Part shown: positions 43,626 to 53,908 of the stretch, piece by piece
Layout of the letters: every line of letters begins with the position of its first letter
Position numbering within the stretch: position 1 is the first letter of the stretch
Source: Bizionia sp. M204
GTDB lineage: Bacteria > Bacteroidota > Bacteroidia > Flavobacteriales > Flavobacteriaceae
Reading direction: 5' to 3'
Assembly: GCF_023205095.1 (NCBI RefSeq)
Contig: NZ_CP046242.1
Coordinates: forward strand, 1,415,001-1,479,000
DNA length: 64,000 bases
Notes under the pieces: model-generated
What the model was told of the DNA's origin: nothing
The model's database searches: none
The model's input: the letters and a program-made list of their open reading frames with translations, nothing else
Translations under genes and position numbers: made by a program

Positions 43626-43934
43626 GCAGTAGGTCTTACATCTAGGAGCTGTAAACAGGTAAAGATTTGAAATAACGCATCCATTACATTCCTAATTATT
43701 TTCATTTATAAGGCTATAAACTGTTTTGAAGAGATTCGTTTTTCCCGTTTTTAAAGTTTCCTGACAATTCACACTATAGTGATGGCATTTTATTCAAATG
43801 ATTAATGCTTTCGTGTACAAAGGTCTCGCAGATTCGCTTAAACAACTTTTGTAATCCATGCCAACCTTTCGCCACACCCTTTTAAATAAGTACTATAGAA
43901 ATCCAGTGGTTTCAACACACTAAATAAGGACGTA
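43626..43934. other. Gene-less stretch
   Basis: 309 bp between the kinase start and a universal stress protein stop codon. No frame, RNA or consensus promoter recognised. Confidence 0.55.
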
Positions 43935-44771
43935 CTAATCCACACGTGGTATAACTAGAAACGGAATGATGGAGTGATAGCCCATTTTTTTTATTACCGG
44001 TTCCTTAATTAATTTTTCAACAAAGCTATGCTCATAATTAATCATGGTAAGAATATTACTATTATTCTCCTTAATAAAACGGGTGATAGCTTGTTCTTTT
44101 TTTCTAGTCTTTGTAAGCCAGTTAAAATTAATATTATAATCCTTAAAGTACGTTTTTAGCATGTCCACATTTTCAAGCTGTTTGTCTTCAAGTTTGTCCT
44201 TTTTATTAATATGAACAATCTCAATTTTAGACCCATGTAAATCGGCAATTTCCTTGATAAACTTTAACTCTTCGCCATAAAAACGATTAAATTTTGTTGG
44301 AAAAACCATGTTATTTGGCGTTTCATATTCAAAATTACTTGGAATTAATAAGACCGGGCAACGTCTCATTCTATTCATTACGGTAACCGTATTACTACCA
44401 TATAAAAATTCTTGAGCGCCTGTAGCACCTTTAGTACCCATAACAACTAATCGTATATTATGTTTTTTAACAGCAACTTCCATACAATCCAATACAGAAC
44501 CTTCACTAAAAATTGTTTCAAAGGTATGATCGCGGTCTCTACTTTCCTGTTCTGCTCGATCTTTAAATGCTGCCAATTTTTCCTTTAATTTCTTTTGAAC
44601 AGGCTCTATGGAACTTTGAGGAATATGTGTTCGTGCGCCCGAATTTAAAAACGTCCAGGCATGTGAAAAATAAAAAGTACAAGGCTCGCTAGCATATAGA
44701 TTTAATGCATACAAAGCTGCACTCCAAGCATTGTCTGAAAAATCAGTAGGTAATAAAATGTGATGTCTCAT
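43935..44771 (-). CDS. Universal stress protein, two USP domains (copy 1)
   Basis: 278 aa. The first USP domain starts HHILLPTDFSDNAWSAALYALNLY and ends with the ATP-binding motif GTKGATGAQEFLYGSNTV (G-2X-G-9X-G(S/T)); the second domain lacks a clear phosphate loop, so probably only the first binds ATP. Very similar in layout to the neighbouring gene, from which it probably arose by duplication. Cytoplasmic; roles in stress survival are typical of the family. The start is MRHHILLPTDF; no signal peptide. 76 bp separate it from the second copy. Confidence 0.92.
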   Translation of the reverse strand: MRHHILLPTDFSDNAWSAALYALNLYASEPCTFYFSHAWTFLNSGARTHIPQSSIEPVQKKLKEKLAAFKDRAEQESRDRDHTFETIFSEGSVLDCMEVAVKKHNIRLVVMGTKGATGAQEFLYGSNTVTVMNRMRRCPVLLIPSNFEYETPNNMVFPTKFNRFYGEELKFIKEIADLHGSKIEIVHINKKDKLEDKQLENVDMLKTYFKDYNINFNWLTKTRKKEQAITRFIKENNSNILTMINYEHSFVEKLIKEPVIKKMGYHSIIPFLVIPRVD

Positions 44772-44847
44772 AAGTAAATTTCATTAAGGGTTTTGTCGGT
44801 ATTGTTAAAGCGACACCTTTTTTTATAGTGTGTAATTAATATTTGTT

Positions 44848-45675
44848 TTAACCTGGAATAACGAGAAATGGAATACTGGATTTAAAACCTATTTTTTTTA
44901 TTATAGGTTCTTTCATAAAGCTATCAATAAAACTATGTGGATAGTTTATCATTACCAACATGTTGATATCAAATTTCTCAATAAAGTGGGTAATTCCACG
45001 TTCTTTACTACCTTCTGAAGGCATGGAATGAAAATTAGGCGAATAGTCTTTTAAAGCTACTTTTAATTGATCTAAGTTGTAATCCTGCGCTTCTGAAATA
45101 TCATGAGCTTTGTTTATATGAACTATTTCAATTTTAGAATTGTACAGGGCTGCCATATCTTTTAATGGTTGTAATTCATCACCATAACTTCGACTAAAGT
45201 CGGTTGGGAAAGCAATTTTTTCTGGCTGTTTAAATTCATATTCATCGGGAATTGCTAAAACCGGACACTGTTTCACGCTTTGGATGATATGTACCGTATT
45301 ACTTCCAAAAACAATTTCTTCCGCTTTTGTGGCGCCTTTTGTTCCCATGATAACCAAATCTATTTTCTGCTTTTTTATAATAGATTCCAATGAGTCTCTC
45401 AAATCATACGAACTTAAAATAGTTTCAAATTGGTGGTTCGCATTGGCATAGTGCTGTTCTGCCTTTTGTTTAACTTGTGCTAAACCGTTTTTGGCGTTTT
45501 CAGTAACAACACGCGTGAGTTTACTAGACATACTCGATCGCGTAGAACCTTTTATTATAGAGGAATGTAAAAAATAAAACGTACAAGGTACAGCCTCATA
45601 CAGCTTAAAGGCATATAAAGCTGCAATCCAAGCATTATCAGAAAAATCAGTTGGTAATAGAATGTGTTTTCTCAT
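44848..45675 (-). CDS. Universal stress protein, two USP domains (copy 2)
   Basis: 275 aa, paralogue of the downstream gene. It starts MRKHILLPTDFSDNAWIAALYA and has the nucleotide motif GTKGATKAEEIVFGSNTV with the expected glycine spacing. The C-terminal domain shares KIEIVHINK and SIPFLVIPG. The two copies are translated from the same strand and probably in one transcript. Divergence is mostly in the middle of each domain, suggesting old duplication. Confidence 0.92.
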   Translation of the reverse strand: MRKHILLPTDFSDNAWIAALYAFKLYEAVPCTFYFLHSSIIKGSTRSSMSSKLTRVVTENAKNGLAQVKQKAEQHYANANHQFETILSSYDLRDSLESIIKKQKIDLVIMGTKGATKAEEIVFGSNTVHIIQSVKQCPVLAIPDEYEFKQPEKIAFPTDFSRSYGDELQPLKDMAALYNSKIEIVHINKAHDISEAQDYNLDQLKVALKDYSPNFHSMPSEGSKERGITHFIEKFDINMLVMINYPHSFIDSFMKEPIIKKIGFKSSIPFLVIPG

Positions 45676-45983
45676 AAAATATATTTTAAATTAATGGGAT
45701 AAGTTAAAGCTTCTAGCGCGCTTTTCCTATGATAAAAATCATAAGTTTCAAGGAATAACCCAAAACGCGTTTTAAATTGAATCCCGGAAATGTATGAAGC
45801 AATAACGCGACAAGATGTTTTAAAATAAACTCAACCTTTTTAATAAAAGACTAAGATATCGATTTTATATACATCTGTCAATAGATACTAGGATTCTAAT
45901 AGTTTAAAATGATTAAATAATGTGAAATTCGCTAGCAATACCCCGTTTAATTATCAACCAAATATAAGGTGTTTATGTCCATA
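45676..45983. other. Gene-less stretch
   Basis: 308 bp between sdhB and the universal stress gene. No terminator hairpin with a T-tract, RNA or frame was found. Confidence 0.55.
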
Positions 45984-46727
45984 TTAACGACATAGTTTAG
46001 CTTTCATATAGCGTGCATTCATTTCGGCAATACTCCGGATGGAAATCTCCGCGGGACATTCTACTTCACATGCCGCCGTAAAGGTACAACTGCCAAAATT
46101 TTCTAATTCCATTTGGGCTGTCATATCCAACAACCGCTTATGGGCTTCCGGTTCACCTTGTGGAAGTTTATTTAAGTGGTTTATTTTTGCCGAGGTAAAT
46201 AAGGCTGCAGATGCATTTTTACAAGTTGCCACACAAGCACCACAACCTATACAGGCGGCGACATCCATAGCGGCATCGGCCACATCTTTGGAAATGAGAA
46301 TGGCATTAGCTTCGGCAGCTGTACCTGTTTTTGCTGTTATATAGGCGCCTTGTTCCACTATTCTATCGAAGGCCGTTCGGTTAACTACTAAATCCTTAAT
46401 AACCGGAAAAGCAGCTGCGCGCCAGGGTTCTACAACAATGGTATCCCCATCTTTAAAGCTACGCATATGCAATTGGCAGGTTGTAATATGATCATGCGGT
46501 CCATGTGCTCTGCCATTAATAAACACGCCACATTGCCCACAAATACCTTCCCGACAATCGGACTCAAAAGCAATGACTTTTTCGTTTTTTAATACAAGGG
46601 TTTCATTCAGATAGTCCAAAGCTTCTAAAAAAGACATATCTCCGGATAATCCATCAACAATATATGCTTTTAAAGAGCCTTGAGCTCCCGAATGGTCTTG
46701 CCTCCATATGTTAAAGGTTATTTTCAT
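45984..46727 (-). CDS. sdhB: Succinate dehydrogenase/fumarate reductase iron-sulfur subunit
   Basis: 247 aa from the ATG at 46727 (MKITFNIWRQ); an earlier ATG at 46772 would overlap sdhA by 38 bp. The N-terminal [2Fe-2S] ferredoxin domain has CREGICGQCGVFINGRAH with a later Cys in ITTCQ; the C-terminal domain has CIGCGACVATC for [4Fe-4S] and CTFTAACEVECP for the remaining cluster. Passes electrons from the flavoprotein to the cytochrome subunit. Last gene of sdhCAB; the order C-A-B is typical of the Bacteroidota type B complex. Confidence 0.95.
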   Translation of the reverse strand: MKITFNIWRQDHSGAQGSLKAYIVDGLSGDMSFLEALDYLNETLVLKNEKVIAFESDCREGICGQCGVFINGRAHGPHDHITTCQLHMRSFKDGDTIVVEPWRAAAFPVIKDLVVNRTAFDRIVEQGAYITAKTGTAAEANAILISKDVADAAMDVAACIGCGACVATCKNASAALFTSAKINHLNKLPQGEPEAHKRLLDMTAQMELENFGSCTFTAACEVECPAEISIRSIAEMNARYMKAKLCR

Positions 46728-46734
46728 CTGGTTA

Positions 46735-48645
46735 TTATTTATAACTTCTTTCCGTTGGCTGAATATATTCAAATTCTAAAATTTCTTTATGCAGTTTAAA
46801 ATCCGCTTCTTGATATTCCCAAACAGAAACGTAAGCATAATCCGCATCATTGCGCTTGGCTTCACCTTCTTCCGTTTGGTATTCTTCCCGAAAATGCGCA
46901 CCACAGGATTCGTTTCGTTGAAGAGCATCGGTACACATCAACATGGCCAACTCCATAAAATCGGCTAAACGCAAGGCTTTTTCTAATTCAGGATTCATCT
47001 CATTTGCGCTTCCTGTAACTTTGACATCCTTCCAAAAGGCGGCTTTAATATGTTTTATTTGAGTAATGGCCTTTTCTAATCCCGCTTTATTCCGACTCAT
47101 AGCACATTCTTGCCACATAACGTTTCCCAACTCGCGATGAAAATCATCGGAAGTGCGACTGCCATTTATATCTAAAAGTTTTTGAATTTGTTGTTTAACA
47201 GAGGCTTCTACTTTGGCGAATTCCGGATGTGTTATGCTGGGACGCTCTGCGTGTAATTCCCCTTCCAAATAATTAGTAATAGTATTCGGTAAAATAAAAT
47301 ATCCGTCTATACTGGTTTGAAGCAGGGAATTCGCCCCCAGTCTATTGGCACCATGATCGGAATAATTACATTCACCTATAGCGTATAAACCCGGAATGGT
47401 GGTCATTAATTCATAATCCACCCACAGTCCACCCATGGAAAAATGCGCTGCTGGCGAAATCTTCATCGGCTCATGATAGGCGTTTATTCCTGTTATTTTT
47501 TCATACATGGTAAACAAATTCCCATATTTATCGGTAATGGTGTCCTTTCCCATTTTGGCAATGGCATGCTTAAAATCTAAATACACGGCATTTTTCAATG
47601 GACCCACACCATGACCCGCATCTATACGTTCTTTTGCAGCGCGCGAAGCAATATCTCGAGGCGCCAAATTTCCAAAACTCGGGTAGCGCCTTTCTAGGTA
47701 ATAATCGCGTTCTTCTTCGGGAATGTCTTGAGGTTTTCTAGAATCGTCTTTGTTTTTAGGTACCCAAATCCGACCATCATTACGGAGGGATTCAGACATT
47801 AAAGTCAGTTTTGATTGCGCCTTACTCGTTTGTGGTAAGGCGGTAGGATGAATTTGAGTAAAACTAGGTGCTGCAAAAAATGCACCGCGTTTATGAGCCT
47901 TCCAAATAGCACTGCCATTACACCCTATGGCCAACGTGGACAATCTGAAAACACGAGAATAACCACCTGTGGCTAGCACAACTGCATCAGCAGCAAATCG
48001 TTTAATAGCACCAGTTTCTAAATCCCGCGCAATAACACCTTTTGCTTTTCCATTAATAACAACAAGGTCCAAAACTTCATGCCGTGGTAGCATGTCCACT
48101 TTTTTAGCGCGAATCATTTTAGATAATTGTGAATAAGCCGCCAATACTAACTGCTGCCCTGTTTGTCCGCGCGCATAAAAGGTACGTTGAACTTGCACAC
48201 CACCAAAACTTCTATTGGCCAAAACACCACCATATTCGCGTGCAAACGGAACACCCTGTTGCACAAAATGATCTATTAAAGGCGCTGATAATTCAGCCAA
48301 CCGATAGGTGTTGGCTTCCCGCGACCTGAAATCGCCACCTTTTAGCGTATCATGAAACATACGCCAAACACTATCCCCATCATGTTGGTAATTTTTGGCT
48401 GCATTTATACCGCCTTGAGCCGCTATAGAATGTGCACGTCTTGCGGAGTCCTGATAACAAAAACATTGCACCTGATACCCAAGTTCTGCTAATGTAGCTG
48501 CTGCTCCAGCGCCTGATAATCCAGAACCCACAACCATAATATTGAGTTTCTTTCTATTGGCCGGATTAATTAAATGCGATTTGGCTTGATAGTTTTTCCA
48601 CTTATCCTCTAGCCTACCTTCTGGAATTTTTGAATCTAATGTCAT
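46735..48645 (-). CDS. sdhA: Succinate dehydrogenase/fumarate reductase flavoprotein subunit
   Basis: 636 aa. The N-terminal FAD-binding Rossmann motif is [20 protein letters not shown]; the histidine that binds FAD covalently is in [15 protein letters not shown]. Other blocks: [27 protein letters not shown], and the substrate-side [25 protein letters not shown]. Oxidises succinate in the TCA cycle, or reduces fumarate. Nearly abuts sdhC and sdhB (7-bp gaps), so the three are one operon. Confidence 0.96.
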   Translation of the reverse strand: MTLDSKIPEGRLEDKWKNYQAKSHLINPANRKKLNIMVVGSGLSGAGAAATLAELGYQVQCFCYQDSARRAHSIAAQGGINAAKNYQHDGDSVWRMFHDTLKGGDFRSREANTYRLAELSAPLIDHFVQQGVPFAREYGGVLANRSFGGVQVQRTFYARGQTGQQLVLAAYSQLSKMIRAKKVDMLPRHEVLDLVVINGKAKGVIARDLETGAIKRFAADAVVLATGGYSRVFRLSTLAIGCNGSAIWKAHKRGAFFAAPSFTQIHPTALPQTSKAQSKLTLMSESLRNDGRIWVPKNKDDSRKPQDIPEEERDYYLERRYPSFGNLAPRDIASRAAKERIDAGHGVGPLKNAVYLDFKHAIAKMGKDTITDKYGNLFTMYEKITGINAYHEPMKISPAAHFSMGGLWVDYELMTTIPGLYAIGECNYSDHGANRLGANSLLQTSIDGYFILPNTITNYLEGELHAERPSITHPEFAKVEASVKQQIQKLLDINGSRTSDDFHRELGNVMWQECAMSRNKAGLEKAITQIKHIKAAFWKDVKVTGSANEMNPELEKALRLADFMELAMLMCTDALQRNESCGAHFREEYQTEEGEAKRNDADYAYVSVWEYQEADFKLHKEILEFEYIQPTERSYK

Positions 48646-48652
48646 GTTCTAA

Positions 48653-49312
48653 CTATTTGAAATAAACGATTATGGGTATAATCCCAAAACCAAGGCTCAC
48701 AATAATGGCATAAATAAGTGCAATTTTAGCCAATACTTGAAGTCCTTTTTTATGATAAAAACCCAAGGTTTTAAAAGCGGATTGAAGGCCGTGGTGCAAA
48801 TGAAATCCTAATGGAATCATTAAAATTATGTAGAAAAGCACGTAATAGATATTATGAAATAAGGCATAGGCAACTTCGTAAACATCTATATTTCCGGCCA
48901 TATCGGTTTTTACCTCCGCACCTATTCCCAATTTAACGCGCGCCCAAAAATTAACGAGGTGAACACCAATAAAAATTAAAATGAGCACCCCTAAAACCCC
49001 CATATTTTGAGAAGCCCAACTACTGGTTTCGTTTTTATGATTAATGATATAGCGGTCACTTTTAGAACGCCGGTTTTTATAGGTGATGATGCCCGCATAA
49101 ATAACATGAAAAATAATAGATAGATACAGTAAATAGGCGACAATCATAATAAGTGTACTCTCTCTTAAAGTGGTTGAATACGCATTGTATAGGCTTCTAG
49201 CTGTAGCTTCCGGAAATAGCAAGAGTATATTTGCCGACAAATGAACCATCAGAAAAATACAAAGAAATAATCCTGTTGTAGCAATGATACTTTTTTTAAA
49301 AAACAGACTCAT
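48653..49312 (-). CDS. sdhC: Succinate dehydrogenase cytochrome b subunit
   Basis: 219 aa, about five transmembrane helices: IIATTGLFLCIFLMVHLSANI, LIMIVAYLLYLSIIFHVIYA, VLGVLILIFIGVHLVNFW, YYVLFYIILMIPLGFHLHHG and ALIYAIIVSLGFGIIPIIVY. The conserved His residues in the helices (HLSAN, HVIYAG, HLVNF, HLHHG) fit two-haem b binding as in the type B (b558) family. The first gene of the operon; it anchors the complex to the membrane and exchanges electrons with menaquinone. No consensus promoter was found upstream, only a weak TATTTTTA on the minus strand. Confidence 0.94.
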   Translation of the reverse strand: MSLFFKKSIIATTGLFLCIFLMVHLSANILLLFPEATARSLYNAYSTTLRESTLIMIVAYLLYLSIIFHVIYAGIITYKNRRSKSDRYIINHKNETSSWASQNMGVLGVLILIFIGVHLVNFWARVKLGIGAEVKTDMAGNIDVYEVAYALFHNIYYVLFYIILMIPLGFHLHHGLQSAFKTLGFYHKKGLQVLAKIALIYAIIVSLGFGIIPIIVYFK

Positions 49313-49729
49313 GACGGGTTGATTTATCTAAGATTAAAGACCTAAAAAATTACCTAATTAAAATCGTCACTAAAAATAGGGTTTCAATTTGAATAGAAAA
49401 AGCATAACAGGAATTAAAAGATATAATAAGGAATGACCTCATAGCGTTTACCAAACAATACAGCTTATTTTCTAGAATATTTCAATAGGAAAACGCAATT
49501 ATTCATTTGGGTCAAGATTAGCATCTAATCCGTTTAAAAAAATAATCAAAATCGGGTAACTTGTGTTTACAGAATTCATTTAGGAAGTCACGGCGAAAAA
49601 GACGCCATTTTAATTTAGTATGATCTATGCGTCTGGATACAATTCCTAAAAATGAAAATCACACATTTTATTTTGGAAGGCAGTGAATTTAGATTCCAAA
49701 ACGATTTTACAATTATGAGTTATACGAAC
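49313..49729. other. Gene-less stretch before the HExxH protein
   Basis: About 415 bp. No RNA, repeat or clear promoter seen. It includes the upstream part of the frame (from 49652) that I do not take as coding. Confidence 0.5.
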
Positions 49730-50359
49730 ATGGCTATAAAACCCATTATATTTTTAATATTATTTATGACAACGACGAACAAGTACGCACAACAAACCAT
49801 TCCTAAATCTATAGAAAAAGAAGCCAAAGCGGCTTTGGATTTTTATCCAACCTTACGCGATGTTGGCATTGAAATTAAGTTTAAAAAAAATATAAAAAAA
49901 TCCACCATGCAGGCACAGCCTAAATTTGGCAGTTTTTTTAAGCCGAGAGAATATCGCGACTATGTGATTTTAATCAGTGAACGATTTAAAATTTCGGATA
50001 AAGAGTTTTCCACTAAAGATATTCCATCGGATATTTTAATAGGCTGGATAGGTCATGAGCTCGGTCATATAATGGATTATCAAGACCGTAGTAATCTGAA
50101 TCTTATTTGGTTTGGTGTTAAGTACCTGCTTTCCGAAAACCACATTATTGAGGCCGAACGTGCTGCGGATACCTTTGCCGTTGCTCACGGTATGGAATCC
50201 TATATTCTAAAAACAAAAGATTTTATTTTGAATAATGCCGATATTACACCTTCCTATAAATTACGTATCGAAAAATTTTATCTTTCACCTGAAGAAATCA
50301 TGGAGATTGTTAACAAACGGGATGGCGTGGTTCCTGAAGATGCTACTTCTGTGAACTAA
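49730..50359 (+). CDS. Secreted HExxH metalloprotease-like protein
   Basis: 209 aa from the ATG at 49730, chosen because it begins the signal peptide AIKPIIFLILFMTTTNKYAQQ; earlier ATGs at 49652 and 49715 would bury it. The zinc site is IGHELGHIMDYQD with two His and Glu, and the third ligand is likely in IIEAERAADTFAVAHG, as in gluzincin-type EAxxAAD motifs. Before it is DYVILISERFKISDKEFSTKDIPSDILIGW. Function unknown. Its 3' end overlaps the convergent GH3 gene by 17 bp. Confidence 0.8.
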   Translation: MAIKPIIFLILFMTTTNKYAQQTIPKSIEKEAKAALDFYPTLRDVGIEIKFKKNIKKSTMQAQPKFGSFFKPREYRDYVILISERFKISDKEFSTKDIPSDILIGWIGHELGHIMDYQDRSNLNLIWFGVKYLLSENHIIEAERAADTFAVAHGMESYILKTKDFILNNADITPSYKLRIEKFYLSPEEIMEIVNKRDGVVPEDATSVN

Positions 50360-51869
50360 CAAAGGCCTCCCAATCCTGAAATTTATCTTCTTTCATAACC
50401 CGTTCCATTTTTACTTGGCCTCCTTTTTTCTTGTTGGCCGCACTCCATTCATGAAAAATAGCTGGTGGGATGATTTGCACTTTTACACCTTTCAAGGCTT
50501 TTCCTCGCGCCACCTTATAATTCTTATTGGCCGCCTTTAAAAAACCATCTAAAGCTTCGGCTACATCATCTGAATTCAATGAATCTTCACTCCCAACATA
50601 CCAACTATGATAAAATTCATCATCAGCGCCACGTTGTGCACAAATAGTATATTCAGGGATTTTTGTATTGAATTTTTGCTCTAATTGCTGCATGGCATCA
50701 TCCATTTTATTCACGGATAATTGGGACCCCACCGTATTTAGAAAAAATTTGGTTCGTCCTGTTATTTTTATTTCGGCGCGCTCGACGTTTGTAAATTCAA
50801 CCGTATCACCAATTTCGTAACGCCAAGCACCACTTACGGTACTAATTATTAATACATAATCTTGGTTGGTTTGCACATCTTCTAAAGTTAGAGAAGGCGC
50901 CTTTGGAACCAAAGAGCCATCTTCATTAATATATTCTGGTTTCATAGGAACAAACTCAAAATAGATTCCATTATCAGTCACCAATTGCATAGCATCGGTT
51001 TCTGGTCTGGCTTGAAATGCCATAAAACCTTCAGACGCTAAATAGGTGTCAATCACCGTAATTGGCCGTCCCATTAAGGCATTAAAACTTTTTTCATACG
51101 GGCTAAAAGCCACACCTCCAGACGTGTAAACTTGCAGATTTGGCCATATTTCGTGAATATGCTTTAAGTTATGTTGCGCAATCACTTTTTCCAACATGAG
51201 TTCTATCCAAGATGGAATGCCACTAATGGCGCCAATGTCCCAATTTTTAGCATTGTCGGCTATTCGCTGCACGCGCTCATCCCAATCTTCAATTTTGGCA
51301 ATATCTTCCCCTGGCTTATAATAACCACGAAACCAAAACGGAATATTACTGGCTGTAATACCACTGATTTCGCCTTCTAAATGCTCTTTGTTTTCTTGTA
51401 AATCTGTAGAACTCCCCAGCATCATGATTTCCTTTTCGAAAAAATCGGCTTCAAAATCAAAATTACTTAAAGCAAATACTTGATTGATCCCTGCTTGTTT
51501 TATAGCATCTATCATATCATCCGTTACCGGAATACGCTTACTGCTTTTTCCTGTTGTGCCTGAACTTAATGCGAAATAATTCGGATGGCCAGGCCAGGTA
51601 ATATGGTCTTCCCCATTTTGATAGCGATACCACCATTCTTTTTGAATTTTATTATAATCAAAATACGGAACTGTATCTGAAAAGGCGGTTGCCATATCTG
51701 CCGAATCTAAAATAGATTCAAACTTATAATGCTTTCCAAATTCTGTATTTTCCGCTTTGGTAAGCAAATTTTTCAACACCTCTTTTTGAGCTTCTACCGG
51801 ATTCAATTCCGGCGTAAAGGTGTCTTTAATTTCTATAATACCTTTGATAATATTTCCGAGTATAGCCAT
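50343..51869 (-). CDS. GH3 auxin-responsive promoter family protein (acyl-adenylating enzyme)
   Basis: 508 aa, typical length. GH3 proteins adenylate carboxylic acids and join them to amines. Visible: the ATP-loop ALSSGTTGKSSKRIPVTDDM, VYTSGGVAFSPYE, TYLASEGFMAFQ, and YEIGDTVEFTNVERAEIKITGRTKFFLNTVGSQLS. These are shared with bacterial GH3-like enzymes, widespread in Bacteroidota but without known substrate. No signal peptide. Monocistronic on its strand; no hairpin was seen at its 3' end. Confidence 0.92.
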   Translation of the reverse strand: MAILGNIIKGIIEIKDTFTPELNPVEAQKEVLKNLLTKAENTEFGKHYKFESILDSADMATAFSDTVPYFDYNKIQKEWWYRYQNGEDHITWPGHPNYFALSSGTTGKSSKRIPVTDDMIDAIKQAGINQVFALSNFDFEADFFEKEIMMLGSSTDLQENKEHLEGEISGITASNIPFWFRGYYKPGEDIAKIEDWDERVQRIADNAKNWDIGAISGIPSWIELMLEKVIAQHNLKHIHEIWPNLQVYTSGGVAFSPYEKSFNALMGRPITVIDTYLASEGFMAFQARPETDAMQLVTDNGIYFEFVPMKPEYINEDGSLVPKAPSLTLEDVQTNQDYVLIISTVSGAWRYEIGDTVEFTNVERAEIKITGRTKFFLNTVGSQLSVNKMDDAMQQLEQKFNTKIPEYTICAQRGADDEFYHSWYVGSEDSLNSDDVAEALDGFLKAANKNYKVARGKALKGVKVQIIPPAIFHEWSAANKKKGGQVKMERVMKEDKFQDWEAFVSSQK

Positions 51870-51964
51870 GTGGTAAAGTTAATTTTTTTTGTTTTTATTT
51901 TCTAATCAAGTCCAAGCGTTTTTTGACTGTAAAAAATAAAAAGTGAACTGAAATTACTAAATAT

Positions 51965-52003
51965 AAAAACTGAACAGGAAAATAAATTCTGTTCAGTTTT
52001 TGT
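51965..52003 (-). terminator. Terminator of the GEVED/T9SS protein gene
   Basis: Stem AAAACTGAACAG/CTGTTCAGTTTT with an 11-base loop, followed by T on the minus strand, 25 bp after the stop codon. Confidence 0.8.
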
Positions 52004-52029
52004 TTATTGCCAATTAGAAATTAAACTTG

Positions 52030-53355
52030 TTAGTGTTTTAAAAATCTAAACGTATGTGTGCCAACCTCTGTTTGTAATTTTACAAGATATGTACCCGTTG
52101 CTAATTCGGAAACCTGCAATTCCAATTTAGATGCTGCCGTATTTTGAGCATAAACTTCCTGACCCAACATATTAAAAATGGTTACGCTTTGAATGGTAGA
52201 TTTATAACTAATATTCAAATAGTCTTTTGTTGGAATCGGGTAAACAGAAAGCGCATTTACTTCAAACGTATCCGTACTTAAAGGCGTTATATTTAATGTA
52301 AAATCCAGTGCTTGGCCGTATCCAGGGTAAATGCCTTGACCGAATGCATCAAATTCAATTCCACAAGGATTTATTTCCGCTGGAGAGTCTGAATCGGTAT
52401 ATGTTTTAGTAAGTCTTATGCGTGTTTCACCTAAAACGGCATCAGTTGGCACCAAAACATACATACTGACGCTAACCCCGTCGGTTCCGTTGGTATTGAT
52501 TAATGTTCCTATTTCGTATATTTCACCCGCATCATCTAAAATATCATTTTGGTTCCAATCTATAAATGCAACAATATCCGTATCAAAAGGACCATACGTG
52601 TTTCCAGCGACTTCCAAAGCATAGGTTTCGTTTAACGCTATATTAACCACTGTAGCTGTTTCGTCTATTAAAACAGTTGTGGCATCCGTATTAGCGATGT
52701 TAGTTCCTGCAAAATTTACGGATGAAATTTCTTCAACTATAACGTTATCTGCATCTGTAATTTCACAGTAAGGACTTGGAAACGGCAAAATAATTGGTGC
52801 TTCAACTAATACCGTAAAATCTAAAGCTTGCCCATATCCTGGATAAATACCTTGACCGAATGCATCAAACTCAATACCACAAGGATTAATTTGAGCAGGC
52901 GAATCAGAATCGGTATATGTTTTAGTAAGTCTAATTCGCGTTTCACCTAGAACAGCATCGGTTGGTATAACCATATCAAAAATTACGGATATCCCATCGG
53001 TTCCGTCCGTATTAGTCAGTGTTCCTATTTCAAATATCTCACCAGCGTCATCTAACACCTCATTTTGGTTCCAATCTATGAACGCAACAATATCCGTATC
53101 AAAAGGCCCATAGGTATTACCAGTTACTTCCATGGTGTATGTGTCTTCTTGCGTTACCGCTATAACCGTTGCAGTTTCGTTAATTAATACAGAAGCCACA
53201 TCCGAATTTGTTATTGTCGTTCCGCCAAAATCCACGGATGCTATTTCTTCCACGATAACATCTGTAGCATCCGTGATTTCGCAATACGGGCTTGGAAACG
53301 TTTGCGCATGCATACCAAGGGATAGTAAAAAAAGCGCTAATGTAATTTTTTTCAT
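52030..53355 (-). CDS. Secreted protein with two GEVED domains and T9SS sorting domain
   Basis: 441 aa. A signal peptide (ITLALFLLSLGMHAQ) is followed by two near-identical domains of about 170 residues, each beginning PSPYCEITDA and containing AFIDWNQNEVLDDAGEIFEIG (or the IDWNQNDILDDAGEIYEIG version), the calcium-loop-like centre of GEVED domains, then IRLTKTYTDSD and NPCGIEFDAFGQGIYPGYGQALDFT. The last 80 residues are a T9SS type A sorting domain (VNALSVYPIPTKDYLNIS..FRFLKH). The high identity of the repeats suggests a recent duplication. Likely a surface protein; ligand unknown. Confidence 0.9.
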   Translation of the reverse strand: MKKITLALFLLSLGMHAQTFPSPYCEITDATDVIVEEIASVDFGGTTITNSDVASVLINETATVIAVTQEDTYTMEVTGNTYGPFDTDIVAFIDWNQNEVLDDAGEIFEIGTLTNTDGTDGISVIFDMVIPTDAVLGETRIRLTKTYTDSDSPAQINPCGIEFDAFGQGIYPGYGQALDFTVLVEAPIILPFPSPYCEITDADNVIVEEISSVNFAGTNIANTDATTVLIDETATVVNIALNETYALEVAGNTYGPFDTDIVAFIDWNQNDILDDAGEIYEIGTLINTNGTDGVSVSMYVLVPTDAVLGETRIRLTKTYTDSDSPAEINPCGIEFDAFGQGIYPGYGQALDFTLNITPLSTDTFEVNALSVYPIPTKDYLNISYKSTIQSVTIFNMLGQEVYAQNTAASKLELQVSELATGTYLVKLQTEVGTHTFRFLKH

Positions 53356-53479
53356 AAGTTTTAAAATTTGATTTCAAACAAGTTAGTAAAATTAAACGTA
53401 ATAGGATGACATACTAATTTTAACAAAATTTGTTAATGTTTTTATTTCTGTTTGAAAAACGAATAGTTTCGCAAATCCC

Positions 53480-53869
53480 ATGATGAAAAAAAATCCATAT
53501 TCTAATACGTTGTCAGGCATTTTTTTAATGCTTGCCATGTTATTCGCTTTAAGTCCGTGTTCGGCTAAAGAGACCTTTTTAGGAACGATGGACCTCGATT
53601 TTCAACGTCCTGCCCACAAAACAATTGCTTCTCATGTTTATGAAATCTGCCAACTAACAACAGTGGATGGATTTGAAGTTGTAAAAACCACTGAACTTCA
53701 AACTTTAAAATTAATAGCGACTAAACCTTCTATTAATTTTGCAGATTTATTACTTTATGTACAACTCCGAATTGGCATAAACTACAGTAAAAAAACATCG
53801 GGCCTTAGTCCACCACTCTACATATTATATCAATGTTTAAAATTAGATACTACAGCAACTTACGTTTAG
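53480..53869 (+). CDS. Small exported protein of unknown function
   Basis: 129 aa. The N-terminus FLMLAMLFALSPCSAKETFLG is a likely signal peptide; the Ser-Pro-Cys could also be a weak lipobox. No domain recognised; the mature part contains AHKTIASHVYEICQL and ends in LRIGINYSKKTSGLSPPLYIL. It lies 39 bp upstream of the DoxD-DoxA gene on the same strand, so the two are probably co-transcribed, which is the only clue to its role. Confidence 0.7.
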   Translation: MMKKNPYSNTLSGIFLMLAMLFALSPCSAKETFLGTMDLDFQRPAHKTIASHVYEICQLTTVDGFEVVKTTELQTLKLIATKPSINFADLLLYVQLRIGINYSKKTSGLSPPLYILYQCLKLDTTATYV

Positions 53870-53908
53870 TAGTCTCCTATTTTTTTAACATTTATATATA
53901 TAATTTAC

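Noticed and set aside
43935-45675. Possible antibiotic-response locus at the two universal stress genes
   Set aside because: Ordinary duplicated USP genes; no resistance gene or regulator beside them.
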